Shown piece after piece: positions 1 to 7,452 of a stretch of DNA of 64,000 nucleotides. A model generated the notes under the pieces. The model saw only the letters and a list, made by a program, of their open reading frames with translations, was not told the DNA's origin and searched no databases. The position numbers and the translations under genes are program-made. This DNA comes from Sporomusaceae bacterium UBA7701 (GTDB lineage: Bacteria; Bacillota; Negativicutes; Sporomusales; UBA7701). Each line of letters begins with the position of its first letter. The first letter of the stretch is position 1. The stretch covers positions 124,001 to 188,000 of the forward strand of contig DLGF01000016.1 in NCBI GenBank assembly GCA_002482545.1, given 5' to 3'.

Positions 1-365
1 AGCAGGAAACCGCGGAGGCGGTGACCGCCATGGACAAGGGGGGGCAGGAGGTCACCGTCGGGGTGCAAATGGTGGAGGCTTCCGGCCAGGCGTTTAAGGA
101 AATCCATGCCGCAGTGCAGCATATGCGCCGGGAAGTCGGCAAGATCGTCGATCTGGCTGACAGGCAGCAGCGCAACAGCTCGGAACTGGAACGGGCGGTT
201 ACCAGTATCGTGGATGCCGCCAAGACCAATGCGGCAAGTACGGAGCATGTCGCCGCCGCCAGCGAAGAACAGAATGCCACGGTGGAAGAGGTGGCCACAG
301 CGGCGGCCGAGCTTGCCCGGATGGCAGCCGAGCTTCAGCAGTCGGTGGTCCGCTTTAAAGTATAG
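1..365 (+). CDS. Methyl-accepting chemotaxis protein, C-terminal fragment
   Basis: The gene enters from before the window; the first complete codon is at 3 and the stop is at 363-365. About 120 residues are visible. They form the long alpha-helical cytoplasmic signalling domain of a chemoreceptor, with Ala/Glu/Gln-rich heptads, the segment ASEEQNATVEEVA and the usual C-terminal run ending in QQSVVRFKV. In the family this coiled coil bundles with CheW and CheA and carries methylation sites. The sensor and membrane segments are outside the window, so the ligand cannot be judged. An intrinsic terminator follows immediately. Confidence 0.85.
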   Translation, partial: QETAEAVTAMDKGGQEVTVGVQMVEASGQAFKEIHAAVQHMRREVGKIVDLADRQQRNSSELERAVTSIVDAAKTNAASTEHVAAASEEQNATVEEVATAAAELARMAAELQQSVVRFKV

Positions 366-370
366 TTGAG

Positions 371-408
371 ACGGCCGGTATCGGGTGGCTGATACCGGCC
401 GTTCTATT
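371..408 (+). terminator. Intrinsic terminator after the chemoreceptor gene
   Basis: A 12-bp perfect stem (ACGGCCGGTATC at 371-382 with its complement at 391-402) with an 8-nt loop is followed by TCTATT. The T-tract is weak but the stem is strong. Confidence 0.75.
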
Positions 409-444
409 GCTAAACATTTGCCCGCCAAAATGGCTGCCGTTAGC

Positions 445-473
445 TTGACATAAGGGCGGCCCCATGCTAGAAT
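445..473 (+). promoter_or_regulatory. SigmaA-type promoter of the tRNA cluster
   Basis: TTGACA at 445-450 and TAGAAT at 468-473 are separated by exactly 17 bp, about 30 bp before the first tRNA. This would drive all four tRNA genes as one transcript, ending at the hairpin at 861-893. Confidence 0.8.
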
Positions 474-502
474 ATATTCTGTCGCGGGTGATCCCGCAAT
501 AT

Positions 503-579
503 GGTGGCTGTGGTGAAGTGGTCAACACGGCGGATTGTGGCTCCGTTACTCGAGGGTTCGAGTCCCTCCAGTCACCCCA
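503..579 (+). tRNA. tRNA-His (GTG)
   Basis: The cloverleaf is complete: acceptor GTGGCTG (504-510) pairs with CAGTCAC (569-575), the anticodon loop reads TTGTGGC and the CCA end is encoded at 577-579. G at 503 is the extra G(-1) typical of tRNA-His, facing C at 576. Confidence 0.95.
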
Positions 580-597
580 TATTTCAATTCAATAACT

Positions 598-673
598 AGG
601 GGCGTAGCCAAGTCGGTAAGGCAACGGACTTTGACTCCGTCATGCGTTGGTTCGAGTCCAGCCGCCCCTGCCA
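598..673 (+). tRNA. tRNA-Gln (TTG)
   Basis: Acceptor AGGGGCG pairs with CGCCCCT; the anticodon stem ACGGA/TCCGT encloses the loop CTTTGAC with anticodon TTG. CCA is encoded. It lies 18 nt after tRNA-His in the same transcript. Confidence 0.95.
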
Positions 674-678
674 ATCGT

Positions 679-754
679 GACCCACTAGCTCAGTTGGTAG
701 AGCACCTGACTTTTAATCAGGGTGTCGATGGTTCGAGTCCATCGTGGGTCACCA
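679..754 (+). tRNA. tRNA-Lys (TTT)
   Basis: Acceptor GACCCAC pairs with GTGGGTC; the anticodon loop CTTTTAA carries TTT. The T arm GGTTCGAGTCC and an encoded CCA are present. It is the third gene of the tRNA cluster. Confidence 0.95.
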
Positions 755-766
755 TTTTCTATCCAT

Positions 767-851
767 GCGGGCGTGGCGGAACTGGCAGACGCGACGGACT
801 TAGGATCCGTTGGGTAACACCGTGGGGGTTCAAGTCCCTTCGCCCGCACCA
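767..851 (+). tRNA. tRNA-Leu (TAG)
   Basis: An 85-nt class II tRNA with a long variable arm (around TTGGGTAACACCGTG). Acceptor GCGGGCG pairs with CGCCCGC and the anticodon loop CTTAGGA carries TAG. CCA is encoded. It is the last gene of the cluster. Confidence 0.95.
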
Positions 852-860
852 TTTACAACA

Positions 861-900
861 AACGGCCCAGGAAGTAGCGCTTCCCGGGCCGTTATTTGCT
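861..900 (+). terminator. Intrinsic terminator of the tRNA cluster
   Basis: A GC-rich stem, AACGGCCC plus GGAAG on the left (861-874) and CTTCC plus GGGCCGTT on the right (880-893), is followed by the T-rich ATTTGCTTT. Confidence 0.75.
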
Positions 901-1021
901 TTATCCTCGGCGGAGGCTTGCCAGGAGATGGCGAATGGCGTGTCGAAGCTTAGCCAGGAGAATGTAGGCGCAGCGGCGCAGAGGTTTAACTGGAAAAGTG
1001 TGAAACAAAGGAGGGGCGGTT

Positions 1022-1792
1022 ATGCCGGAAGGCAACGATGTAATCAATTCGATTGACCGGGCTTTGGATATCCTGTTATTGCTGCAGCAGGAAGGCCGGG
1101 AAATGGGAGTTACCCAAATCAGCGCGGTTCTCGGGATTTATAAAAGCACCGTGCACCGGACGCTGGCCACCTTGGAAAACAAGGGATTTGTCCAGCAAAA
1201 CCCTGATAATGGAAAGTATTGGCTGGGCATCCGGCTTTATTCCCTCGGAATGCTGATCCGCGAGCGGCTGCCACTGCGCAATATCGCCTATCCTTACGCC
1301 AAGGCGCTGGCGGAAAAGTTCAACGAAGTTGTCCATGTTTCGGTGAACGACAACACCGCTTCGGGGTATCCCAAGCATGTGATTATTGACAAGGCGATGG
1401 GGCAGCAAGTGTTGAGCCTGACGCCTCCCATCGGCTCGAGCGCTCCCAGCCATTGCGCGGCGGTCGGCAAATGCCTGCTGGCCTTTGGCCCCCGGCAGGC
1501 CCTTCAGAAATATATCGGCAACCCCCTGCCGGTATTTACCGAGAAGACCATTCGGAACTGGGACGATCTCCTGAAGGAACTGGACCGTATCAAAGCGCGG
1601 GGCTATGCGGTCGACGACGAGGAACTGGAGCTCGGCTTGACCTGCGTGGCTGCGCCGATTCTGGGCCGGAACGCCGAAATCATCGCCGCGGTCAGCCTGT
1701 CAGGGCCTACTTCCCGGGTACGGGCGCGGTTTGAGGAAATAGTCAAGGAACTGATCAAGACGACCGGCACCATTTCCGCCTGTCTTAGCTAA
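1022..1792 (+). CDS. IclR-family transcriptional regulator
   Basis: A 256-residue protein of normal IclR length. Residues about 6-68 form the winged helix-turn-helix (SIDRALDILLLLQQ, then the recognition region YKSTVHRTLATLENKGFV). Residues about 75-250 match the IclR effector-binding domain, with the conserved segments GSSAPSHCAAVGKCLLA and ARGYAVDDEELELGLTCVA. ATG at 1022 has AGGAGGGG 5 nt upstream. It precedes, in the same direction, the buk/ptb/2-oxoacid oxidoreductase operon, and a TGGAA-N5-TTCC palindrome typical of IclR operators lies in front of buk. I infer that it controls that operon; the effector is unknown. Confidence 0.9.
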   Translation: MPEGNDVINSIDRALDILLLLQQEGREMGVTQISAVLGIYKSTVHRTLATLENKGFVQQNPDNGKYWLGIRLYSLGMLIRERLPLRNIAYPYAKALAEKFNEVVHVSVNDNTASGYPKHVIIDKAMGQQVLSLTPPIGSSAPSHCAAVGKCLLAFGPRQALQKYIGNPLPVFTEKTIRNWDDLLKELDRIKARGYAVDDEELELGLTCVAAPILGRNAEIIAAVSLSGPTSRVRARFEEIVKELIKTTGTISACLS

Positions 1793-2074
1793 GACAGGAC
1801 AAGCCGGCTCTTGGGGGCATAAGCCCGCTGGCGCGCAAACGGCCGTGTTGGTCAAGCCGAAAATGGCAGCCCCTTCGGGGCCTTGGCTTTGTGGGGCGGC
1901 CCATGTAGCCGGGAGTGTAAACCTCCTTTACCAACCGGCGGTCCGGCGCCGAAGTGTAAAGAAGAGGTCCTGGCTCAGGGGATGCTTGTGCTATAAGGTT
2001 TTGCGGCCGCCAAAGGTCAAATTTTTTTGCCATTATGGCAGGTATAGGGAAGAGGATGTAGAATGTTACAAGCG

Positions 2075-2088
2075 CGGGAATATTCCCG
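2075..2088 (+). promoter_or_regulatory. Perfect 14-bp palindrome, candidate operator
   Basis: CGGGAATATTCCCG is self-complementary over all 14 bp and sits between a possible -35 and -10 element upstream of buk. The binding protein is unknown; it could be a second operator of the local regulator. Confidence 0.4.
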
Positions 2089-2108
2089 ATTATTCTTTAT
2101 TGCAATTT

Positions 2109-2123
2109 TGGAACGTCGTTCCG
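2109..2123 (+). promoter_or_regulatory. Candidate IclR-type operator before buk
   Basis: TGGAACGTCGTTCCG has the same 15-bp architecture as the E. coli IclR site (TGGAAAT-N-ATTTCCA): half-sites TGGAA and TTCC around a 5-bp centre, with the inner CG/CG also symmetric. It lies 27 bp before the buk start and 317 bp after the IclR-family gene. Assignment is by motif resemblance only. Confidence 0.5.
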
Positions 2124-2149
2124 GTGTGTAGAACATAAGGAGGGGAAGC

Positions 2150-3214
2150 ATGGAAAGAATATTGGCAATCAACCCTGGAGCTACATCGACCAAATGCGCC
2201 GTTTTTGACGGCGAGCAGCTAGTGTTCAAGAAAACGATCGAACATTCGCCGGATGAACTCAAGCATTATCTTACGGTTTTCGATCAGTACGAGTATCGCC
2301 TCAAGCTCGTTCACGACACCCTGGAAGAAGCCAAGGTTCCGCTTGATTCCCTGGACGCCGTGGTGGGCCGGGGAGGCTTGCTGAAGCCGCTTAAAGGCGG
2401 AACTTATTCCGTTAATGAGCTGATGGTCGAGGATATGAAAAAGGCCGCCCAAGGGGAACACGCCTCCAATCTTGGTCCGGTGCTGGCTTACAATTTTGGG
2501 AGGGAACTCGCGATTCCGGCGTTTATCGTCGATCCGGTTTCCGTCGATGAGATGGAGGCTGTTGCCCGAATTTCCGGGTCGCCGGAACTGCCCCGGGTCA
2601 GCATGTGCCATACCCTGAATACAAAAGCCGTGGCCCGCAAGGTCGCCAAGGACTTGGGCAAACGCTATGAAGATCTTAACTTGGTTGTCACCCACCTGGG
2701 GACAGGTATTTCGGTCAGCCCGCACCGCAAAGGGCAGATGATCGACGTCAACAACGCCAAGGAGGAAGGCCCCTTTTCCCCCGACCGCAGCGGCGGCCTG
2801 CCGACCATGGCTTTGGTGAAGTTGTGCTATTCCAGCAAGTATACCGAAAAAGAACTGGTGGGCAAGCTGATGAGCAAGGGCGGCGTTTATGCCTACTTAG
2901 GGACGACCGACCTCCGCGCGGTCGAAAAAATGGCGGCTGAAGGAAATCAGCAGGCTGAGATAATTCTCCAGGCCATGGCTTACCAGATTGCCAAGGAGAT
3001 CGGCGCGATGGCGACCACGCTGGCCGGGGAAGTGGACTATATCATTCTGACGGGCGGAATGGCGCATTCCCAGCGGCTTGTCGAAGAAATCACGCGCCGG
3101 GTCAAGTTTATCGCGCCGGTGACGGTCGTTCCCGGCGAAGAGGAGATGGAAGCTCTCGCCGGCGGCGCGCTTAGAGTATTGCGGAACGAAGAGAAGGCTC
3201 AGGAATATAAATAG
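2150..3214 (+). CDS. buk: Butyrate (branched-chain acyl) kinase
   Basis: A cytoplasmic acetate/butyrate-kinase-family enzyme (ASKHA fold) of 354 residues, the usual butyrate kinase length. It converts acyl phosphate plus ADP to the acid plus ATP. The phosphate motif NPGATSTKCAVF is at residues 7-18, VVGRGGLLKPL near 71-81, VTHLGTGIS in the middle and the adenosine motif ILTGGMAHS near 299-307. ATG 2150 has AAGGAGGGG upstream. It is the first gene of an operon with ptb and a 2-oxoacid:ferredoxin oxidoreductase, so the likely physiological substrates are isobutyryl, isovaleryl or butyryl phosphate from branched-chain 2-oxoacids. That substrate choice is inference from context. Confidence 0.93.
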   Translation: MERILAINPGATSTKCAVFDGEQLVFKKTIEHSPDELKHYLTVFDQYEYRLKLVHDTLEEAKVPLDSLDAVVGRGGLLKPLKGGTYSVNELMVEDMKKAAQGEHASNLGPVLAYNFGRELAIPAFIVDPVSVDEMEAVARISGSPELPRVSMCHTLNTKAVARKVAKDLGKRYEDLNLVVTHLGTGISVSPHRKGQMIDVNNAKEEGPFSPDRSGGLPTMALVKLCYSSKYTEKELVGKLMSKGGVYAYLGTTDLRAVEKMAAEGNQQAEIILQAMAYQIAKEIGAMATTLAGEVDYIILTGGMAHSQRLVEEITRRVKFIAPVTVVPGEEEMEALAGGALRVLRNEEKAQEYK

Positions 3215-3238
3215 AAGAGTAGAGCAGGAGGAATTGCT

Positions 3239-4150
3239 GTGCCGCGTAGTTTTGACGAGATATTAACCAAAGCCAGAGGGCTGGGGAAAGTGACCGTCAG
3301 CGTGGCTGTCGCTCAGGACAAGGATGTGCTGCTGGCCCTTAAATCGGCCTGTGATGTCGGCCTCGCCGACGCCATTCTGGTGGGCGACACCAGTCTGATC
3401 AAGCCGCTCCTGGCGGAAGTGGGCCTCCCGGCCGACACCCGGATCGTGCACGAGCCGGAGATGGCCCGGGCCGCTTTGACCGCGGTTTCGCTGGTACGCA
3501 AGGGCGAGGCCCAGGTTTTGATGAAGGGCATGGTCAATACCAGTGATTTTCTCAAGGCCGTTCTCAATGCGGAGGTGGGCCTGCGGACCGGACGCCTGCT
3601 CAGCCATCTGGGCGTCGCCGAGATTCCGGGAGTCGACCGGCTGCTGTTCCAGACCGACGGCGGGATGAATATCGCGCCGGCCCTGGCCGAGAAAAAAGAC
3701 ATTCTGACCAACGCAATGCTGGCTCTCCACGCCATCGGCATCGCCGAGCCAAAGGTGGCCGTCCTTACCGCCAACGAGCAGGTTAACCCGAAAATGCCGG
3801 CCACGGTTGACGCCAAGGCTCTCGCCGATATGGCCGCCGCCGGGGAACTGCCCCGGGGAGTGGTGGAAGGGCCGATCGCCCTGGATGTGGCCGCCAGCGC
3901 CGAAGCGGCCAAGCATAAAGGTATTTCCAGCAAGGTTTCCGGCCAGGTCGACATTATGATGGTGCCGAACATCGAGACCGGCAATGCCCTCGGCAAGTCC
4001 CTGATTTACTATGCCAAAGCCAAGTTCGCCGGTGTCGTGCTGGGGGCGACTCATCCGATTGTCCTTACCTCCCGGGCGGAAACACCCGAGGGTAAATTAA
4101 ACTCAATCGCTCTGGCTTGTCTCATCGCAGGCGGAGCAGAAAGGCGGTGA
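3239..4150 (+). CDS. ptb: Phosphate butyryltransferase (first copy)
   Basis: A 303-residue PTA/PTB-family phosphotransacylase that exchanges CoA for phosphate on a short or branched acyl-CoA. Family segments are visible: VLMKGMVNTSDFLKAVLN, LRTGRLLSHLGV, LLFQTDGGMNIAP and VPNIETGNALGKSL. The start is GTG 3239 with AGGAGG 7 nt upstream. It lies 24 nt after buk and feeds it acyl phosphate. A paralogue at 18654-19556 is coupled to the second 2-oxoacid oxidoreductase cluster. Confidence 0.92.
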   Translation: MPRSFDEILTKARGLGKVTVSVAVAQDKDVLLALKSACDVGLADAILVGDTSLIKPLLAEVGLPADTRIVHEPEMARAALTAVSLVRKGEAQVLMKGMVNTSDFLKAVLNAEVGLRTGRLLSHLGVAEIPGVDRLLFQTDGGMNIAPALAEKKDILTNAMLALHAIGIAEPKVAVLTANEQVNPKMPATVDAKALADMAAAGELPRGVVEGPIALDVAASAEAAKHKGISSKVSGQVDIMMVPNIETGNALGKSLIYYAKAKFAGVVLGATHPIVLTSRAETPEGKLNSIALACLIAGGAERR

Positions 4151-4154
4151 CAAT

Positions 4155-4358
4155 ATGGCGAAAGTTGTGGTTCTGGGCGAATACTGCAAGAGCTGTGGCC
4201 TGTGTGTCAGCATCTGTCCCAAGAAGATCCTGAAGATCGGCGACAAACCGAACAAGAAGGGCTACTATTACGTTGTCGTAAGCGACCCCGACCAATGTAT
4301 CGGCTGCGGCCTTTGCGGGACGATGTGTCCCGACGTAGCCCTTGAAGTCCATAAGTAG
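4155..4358 (+). CDS. 2-oxoacid:ferredoxin oxidoreductase, delta (2x[4Fe-4S]) subunit
   Basis: A 67-residue ferredoxin-like protein with two CxxCxxCxxxCP motifs: Cys 11, 14, 17, 21 and Cys 48, 51, 54, 58. In four-subunit oxidoreductases of the VOR/KOR type this subunit carries electrons from the thiamine-diphosphate site to free ferredoxin. It directly precedes the alpha, beta and gamma genes and starts 4 nt after ptb, so the operon order is delta-alpha-beta-gamma. Confidence 0.9.
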   Translation: MAKVVVLGEYCKSCGLCVSICPKKILKIGDKPNKKGYYYVVVSDPDQCIGCGLCGTMCPDVALEVHK

Positions 4359-4372
4359 GCGAAGGGAAGGAG

Positions 4373-5446
4373 ATGAAGCGAGTGTCCAGGGAATTACTAA
4401 AAGGTAATGAAGCAATCGCTGAGGCGGCAATCCGCTCCGGTTGCAGACTGTTTTTCGGTTATCCGATCACGCCTTCCACCGAGATTGTGGAATATCTGTC
4501 GAAGCATATGCCGAAAGCCGGCGGAACCGTGCTGCAAGGCGAAGACGAAATCGCTTCCATTAATATGTGTTATGGGGCTGCAGCCACGGGGGCGCGGGTC
4601 ATGACGGCCTCGTCCAGCCCGGGTTACAGCCTGAAGCAGGAGGGCTTGTCCTACCTCGCGGCCGTCGAGCTGCCGGTCGTCGTGGTGAATATCAACCGCT
4701 CCGGCCCCGGCCTGGGTGGTCTCGGGCCTTCCCAAGCCGATTATTTTCAGTGTACCAAGGGCGGCGGCCACGGCGACTACCGGGTTATCGTCCTGGCACC
4801 CTCCAAAGGGCAGGAGATGTATGACTATACGATGCTGGCCTTCGACCTGGCTGATAAGTGGCGGACACCGGTGGTCATCTTGAGTGACGGTTATCTCGGC
4901 CAGATGATGGAGCCGATCGAGCTGAAAGAGCGCCCCGCTGCGGAACTGCCGCCGAAGACCTGGGCGATTACCGGCGCCGGCAGCCGCGGCAAAAAGCAAA
5001 ATCTGGCCAGCTATACGCTGACCAACGAGATCGGCGAAGCGGAAAACCTTCGCTGGCAGGCCAAGTTTGAGAAAATGCGCCAGGCTGAGCAGCGCTGGGA
5101 AACCTTCCACACCGAAGATGCGGAATATATCATCGTCGGCTACGGCAGTTGCGGCCGGATCGGCAAGAGCGCCGTTCTCAACGCCCGCAAGAAAGGTCTC
5201 AAAGTCGGCCTGATTCGGCCGATCACCCTTTGGCCGTTCCCGGTAAAAGCCTTCGAGAACATGAAAAACGTCAAAGGCATTCTTACGGTTGAACTCAATG
5301 CCGGCCAAATGATTGAAGACGTCAAGCTGGCGGTCAACTGCCAGGCTCCTGTGCATCTGTGCAACCGGATGGGCGGCATCATGCCCAGCGAGAATGAAGT
5401 GCTGCGTAAGCTGGTTCAAGTCTTCAATTTGGCGGTGGAGGTGTAA
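4373..5446 (+). CDS. vorB: 2-oxoacid:ferredoxin oxidoreductase, alpha subunit (VorB-like)
   Basis: A 357-residue subunit carrying the pyrimidine-binding and transketolase C-terminal-like domains. FGYPITPSTEIVEYL and GEDEIASINM (with the conserved Glu that activates thiamine diphosphate in the family) are near residues 25-60; the C-terminal domain includes EYIIVGYGSCGRIGKSAV. With beta, gamma and delta it oxidatively decarboxylates a 2-oxoacid to acyl-CoA, reducing ferredoxin. Neighbouring buk and ptb argue for branched-chain 2-oxoacids (2-oxoisovalerate type) rather than 2-oxoglutarate; sequence alone does not settle the substrate. Confidence 0.88.
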   Translation: MKRVSRELLKGNEAIAEAAIRSGCRLFFGYPITPSTEIVEYLSKHMPKAGGTVLQGEDEIASINMCYGAAATGARVMTASSSPGYSLKQEGLSYLAAVELPVVVVNINRSGPGLGGLGPSQADYFQCTKGGGHGDYRVIVLAPSKGQEMYDYTMLAFDLADKWRTPVVILSDGYLGQMMEPIELKERPAAELPPKTWAITGAGSRGKKQNLASYTLTNEIGEAENLRWQAKFEKMRQAEQRWETFHTEDAEYIIVGYGSCGRIGKSAVLNARKKGLKVGLIRPITLWPFPVKAFENMKNVKGILTVELNAGQMIEDVKLAVNCQAPVHLCNRMGGIMPSENEVLRKLVQVFNLAVEV

Positions 5447-5449
5447 CGC

Positions 5450-6202
5450 ATGCAAAAAGTAATTGGCAGACCTACAGGACTCACCGAGCTGCCCTTCCAT
5501 TACTGCCCCGGCTGTACGCACGGCATCATCCACCGCTTGATCGGTGAAGTTATGGCAGAACTCGGGATCATTGAAAATACCATCGGCGTTGCGCCGGTCG
5601 GCTGCGCCGGTTTTTCGCTCGATTTCTTCGCCTGTGACTTTGTCGGCGCCGCCCATGGGCGGGCCCAGGCGGTGGCCACCGGCATCAAACGGTCGCTGCC
5701 CGACAAGCTGGTGTTTACTTACCAGGGCGACGGCGACATCGCCGCCATCGGCACGTCCCACGCCATTCATGTCGCCGCCCGCGGCGAAAAGATCACCAGC
5801 ATCATGGTGAACAACGCCGTGTTCGGCATGACCGGCGGACAGATGGCGCCCACGACCCTTCCCGGGATGAAAACAACCACGAGTCCCTACGGCCGGGATT
5901 GCGCAGTATTCGGCCAGCCGATCGACCTGCCCAAGACCGTCGCGACCTTAAGTGGCGCGGTGTATGTGGCCGCAGGCTCGGTGGACACGCCGAAGAATAT
6001 CCTGCAAACCAAGAAATATCTCAAAAAAGCCTTCCAGGTGCAACAAATGGGCCTGGGCTTCTCGTTCGTAAGCATCCTGTCCACTTGTCCCACCAACTGG
6101 GCCTTGTCGCCGGTGGACAGCCTGAAATGGCTGCAGGACAACATGATTCCCGTTTACGAACTGGGTGAACTCAAGGTCGCGGAGGAGGTAAAGGCCCTAT
6201 GA
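5450..6202 (+). CDS. 2-oxoacid:ferredoxin oxidoreductase, beta (TPP-binding) subunit
   Basis: A 250-residue subunit with the thiamine diphosphate signature GDGD (near residue 96) followed about 27 residues later by NN in IMVNNAVFGMTGGQ. The N-terminal YCPGCTHGIIHRL supplies conserved cysteines of the family. It starts 3 nt after the alpha stop and overlaps gamma by 4 nt, so alpha, beta and gamma are tightly coupled. The paralogue at 20844-21614 has the same GDG and NN motifs. Confidence 0.9.
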   Translation: MQKVIGRPTGLTELPFHYCPGCTHGIIHRLIGEVMAELGIIENTIGVAPVGCAGFSLDFFACDFVGAAHGRAQAVATGIKRSLPDKLVFTYQGDGDIAAIGTSHAIHVAARGEKITSIMVNNAVFGMTGGQMAPTTLPGMKTTTSPYGRDCAVFGQPIDLPKTVATLSGAVYVAAGSVDTPKNILQTKKYLKKAFQVQQMGLGFSFVSILSTCPTNWALSPVDSLKWLQDNMIPVYELGELKVAEEVKAL

Positions 6203-6729
6203 TGGAGAAGATTCTGCTGGCAGGCTTTGGTGGCCAGGGCGTCATGTTTATCGGCAAGATCATCACCTATGCCGGCATGCTGGACGGGCGCGAAGTTTGC
6301 TGGATTCCTTCCTATGGTCCTGAAATGCGCGGCGGGACGGCCAATTGCTCGGTTATCGTGTCGGATGAGGAAATCCATTCGCCGGTCATCGAATCGGCCG
6401 ACTTCGGCATTGTGCTCAACCAGCCGTCTTACGACAAATTCCTCCTCAGGATCAAGCCGGGCGGAGTGCTGGTTGTCAACAGCTCCATCATTTCCACCGA
6501 GCAGAAGCGCGACGATATCGAGATCATCGCCCTGCCGGCCGGCGATATCGCGAACGGCATCGGCAATCCGTCGCTGGCCAACATGGTTTGCCTCGGCGCG
6601 CTGCTGCCCAAAATGAATCTCACCCATATCAAGAGTATTGAAAAAGCGATTGATAGCGTGGTGGGCAAGAAGAAACCCGAGTTATACGAGCTCAATATGG
6701 CCGCGGTCAAAAAGGGACTGGAAAGGTGA
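6199..6729 (+). CDS. 2-oxoacid:ferredoxin oxidoreductase, gamma subunit
   Basis: A 176-residue gamma domain, probably involved in CoA binding and assembly. The family motif GFGGQGVMFIGKIIT is at residues 8-22 and GPEMRGGTANCSVIVS follows. Its ATG lies inside the beta stop (ATGA overlap). The length is normal, unlike the second gamma subunit at 21617-22375, which has an extra segment. Confidence 0.88.
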   Translation: MMEKILLAGFGGQGVMFIGKIITYAGMLDGREVCWIPSYGPEMRGGTANCSVIVSDEEIHSPVIESADFGIVLNQPSYDKFLLRIKPGGVLVVNSSIISTEQKRDDIEIIALPAGDIANGIGNPSLANMVCLGALLPKMNLTHIKSIEKAIDSVVGKKKPELYELNMAAVKKGLER

Positions 6730-7391
6730 GAGCCGGGGACATCCTCTGGCTGGGTGCATTGGGCGCCGTCGCTGCGCTGCTCCTGGTTCCCGCGACTCAT
6801 AACCTGTTTATCGACTTCACGAAAGCCTTTCCGTACTTGATCGGCTTCGTCAAGTTCGCCATTTTGGCTACCATGGGCGAACTCCTGGCGCTGAGGATCG
6901 TCACCGGCCGGTGGAAACAGCCTGCGGGTCTTGTCTACCGGGCCGTTGTCTGGGGGCTGTTCGGGATGAGCTTTGTGCTGATGTTCGACGTTTTCGCCAC
7001 CGGGGTTGGCGGCGCGGTGAAAAAGGGCCTGCTGCCCGGCGGGGACAGCTCATTCCTGACGGCCTTCTGGATCAGCGCCACCATGAACCTGGCTTTTGCA
7101 CCCACGTTCATGGCGGTTCACCGGATTACCGACACCTATTTGGATCTGGCAGGCGGCAAGCTGGGCGCCCTTTCCCGGGTAAGCCTCGGCCAAGTCGTCG
7201 GGCATATTGACTGGAACGGCTATGTAAGCTTTGTCGTGCTGAAAACCGTACCGTTCTTCTGGATACCGGCCCATACGGTTACCTTTATGCTTCCCCCTGA
7301 ATACCGGGTGTTGGCCGCGGCGTTCCTGTCGATCGCCCTTGGCGGCATCCTGGCTTTTGCCAAGCGCAGATCCCTTCCGAACCCTGCCTAG
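6726..7391 (+). CDS. Predicted multi-pass membrane protein, weakly Mpv17-like C-terminus
   Basis: A 221-residue hydrophobic protein whose GTG start overlaps the gamma-subunit stop, so it is the last gene of the operon. About five membrane segments can be seen (around residues 8-24, 33-52, 75-95, 120-140 and 195-212). The C-terminal part, with PFFWIPAHTVTFMLPPEYR and a final hydrophobic helix, recalls the signature region of the Mpv17/PMP22 family, but this is recognised by eye only. The function is unknown; coupling to a 2-oxoacid oxidoreductase could suggest a role in acid or product transport. Confidence 0.6.
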   Translation: MRAGDILWLGALGAVAALLLVPATHNLFIDFTKAFPYLIGFVKFAILATMGELLALRIVTGRWKQPAGLVYRAVVWGLFGMSFVLMFDVFATGVGGAVKKGLLPGGDSSFLTAFWISATMNLAFAPTFMAVHRITDTYLDLAGGKLGALSRVSLGQVVGHIDWNGYVSFVVLKTVPFFWIPAHTVTFMLPPEYRVLAAAFLSIALGGILAFAKRRSLPNPA

Positions 7392-7394
7392 GAT

Positions 7395-7426
7395 AAAAAA
7401 CGACCGGCGTACGCCGGTCGTTTTTT
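7395..7426. terminator. Bidirectional intrinsic terminator
   Basis: A perfect palindrome: A6, CGACCGGCGT, ACGCCGGTCG, T6. It ends the oxidoreductase operon on the plus strand and the cysteine-rich peptide operon on the minus strand. Confidence 0.92.
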
Positions 7427-7452
7427 CCTTGCAGCGCTCCCGCGGGAGCCCG

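Larger units (their letters stand above)
1793..2149 (+). other. Regulatory intergenic region ahead of buk
   Basis: 357 bp without a credible gene. It contains three palindromes: GCCATTATGGC at about 2029-2039, CGGGAATATTCCCG at 2075-2088 and the IclR-like site at 2109-2123. A possible promoter (TTACAA at 2066-2071, about 17 bp, ATTATT at 2089) overlaps the second palindrome. AAGGAGGGG before 2150 is the buk ribosome-binding site. Confidence 0.5.
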
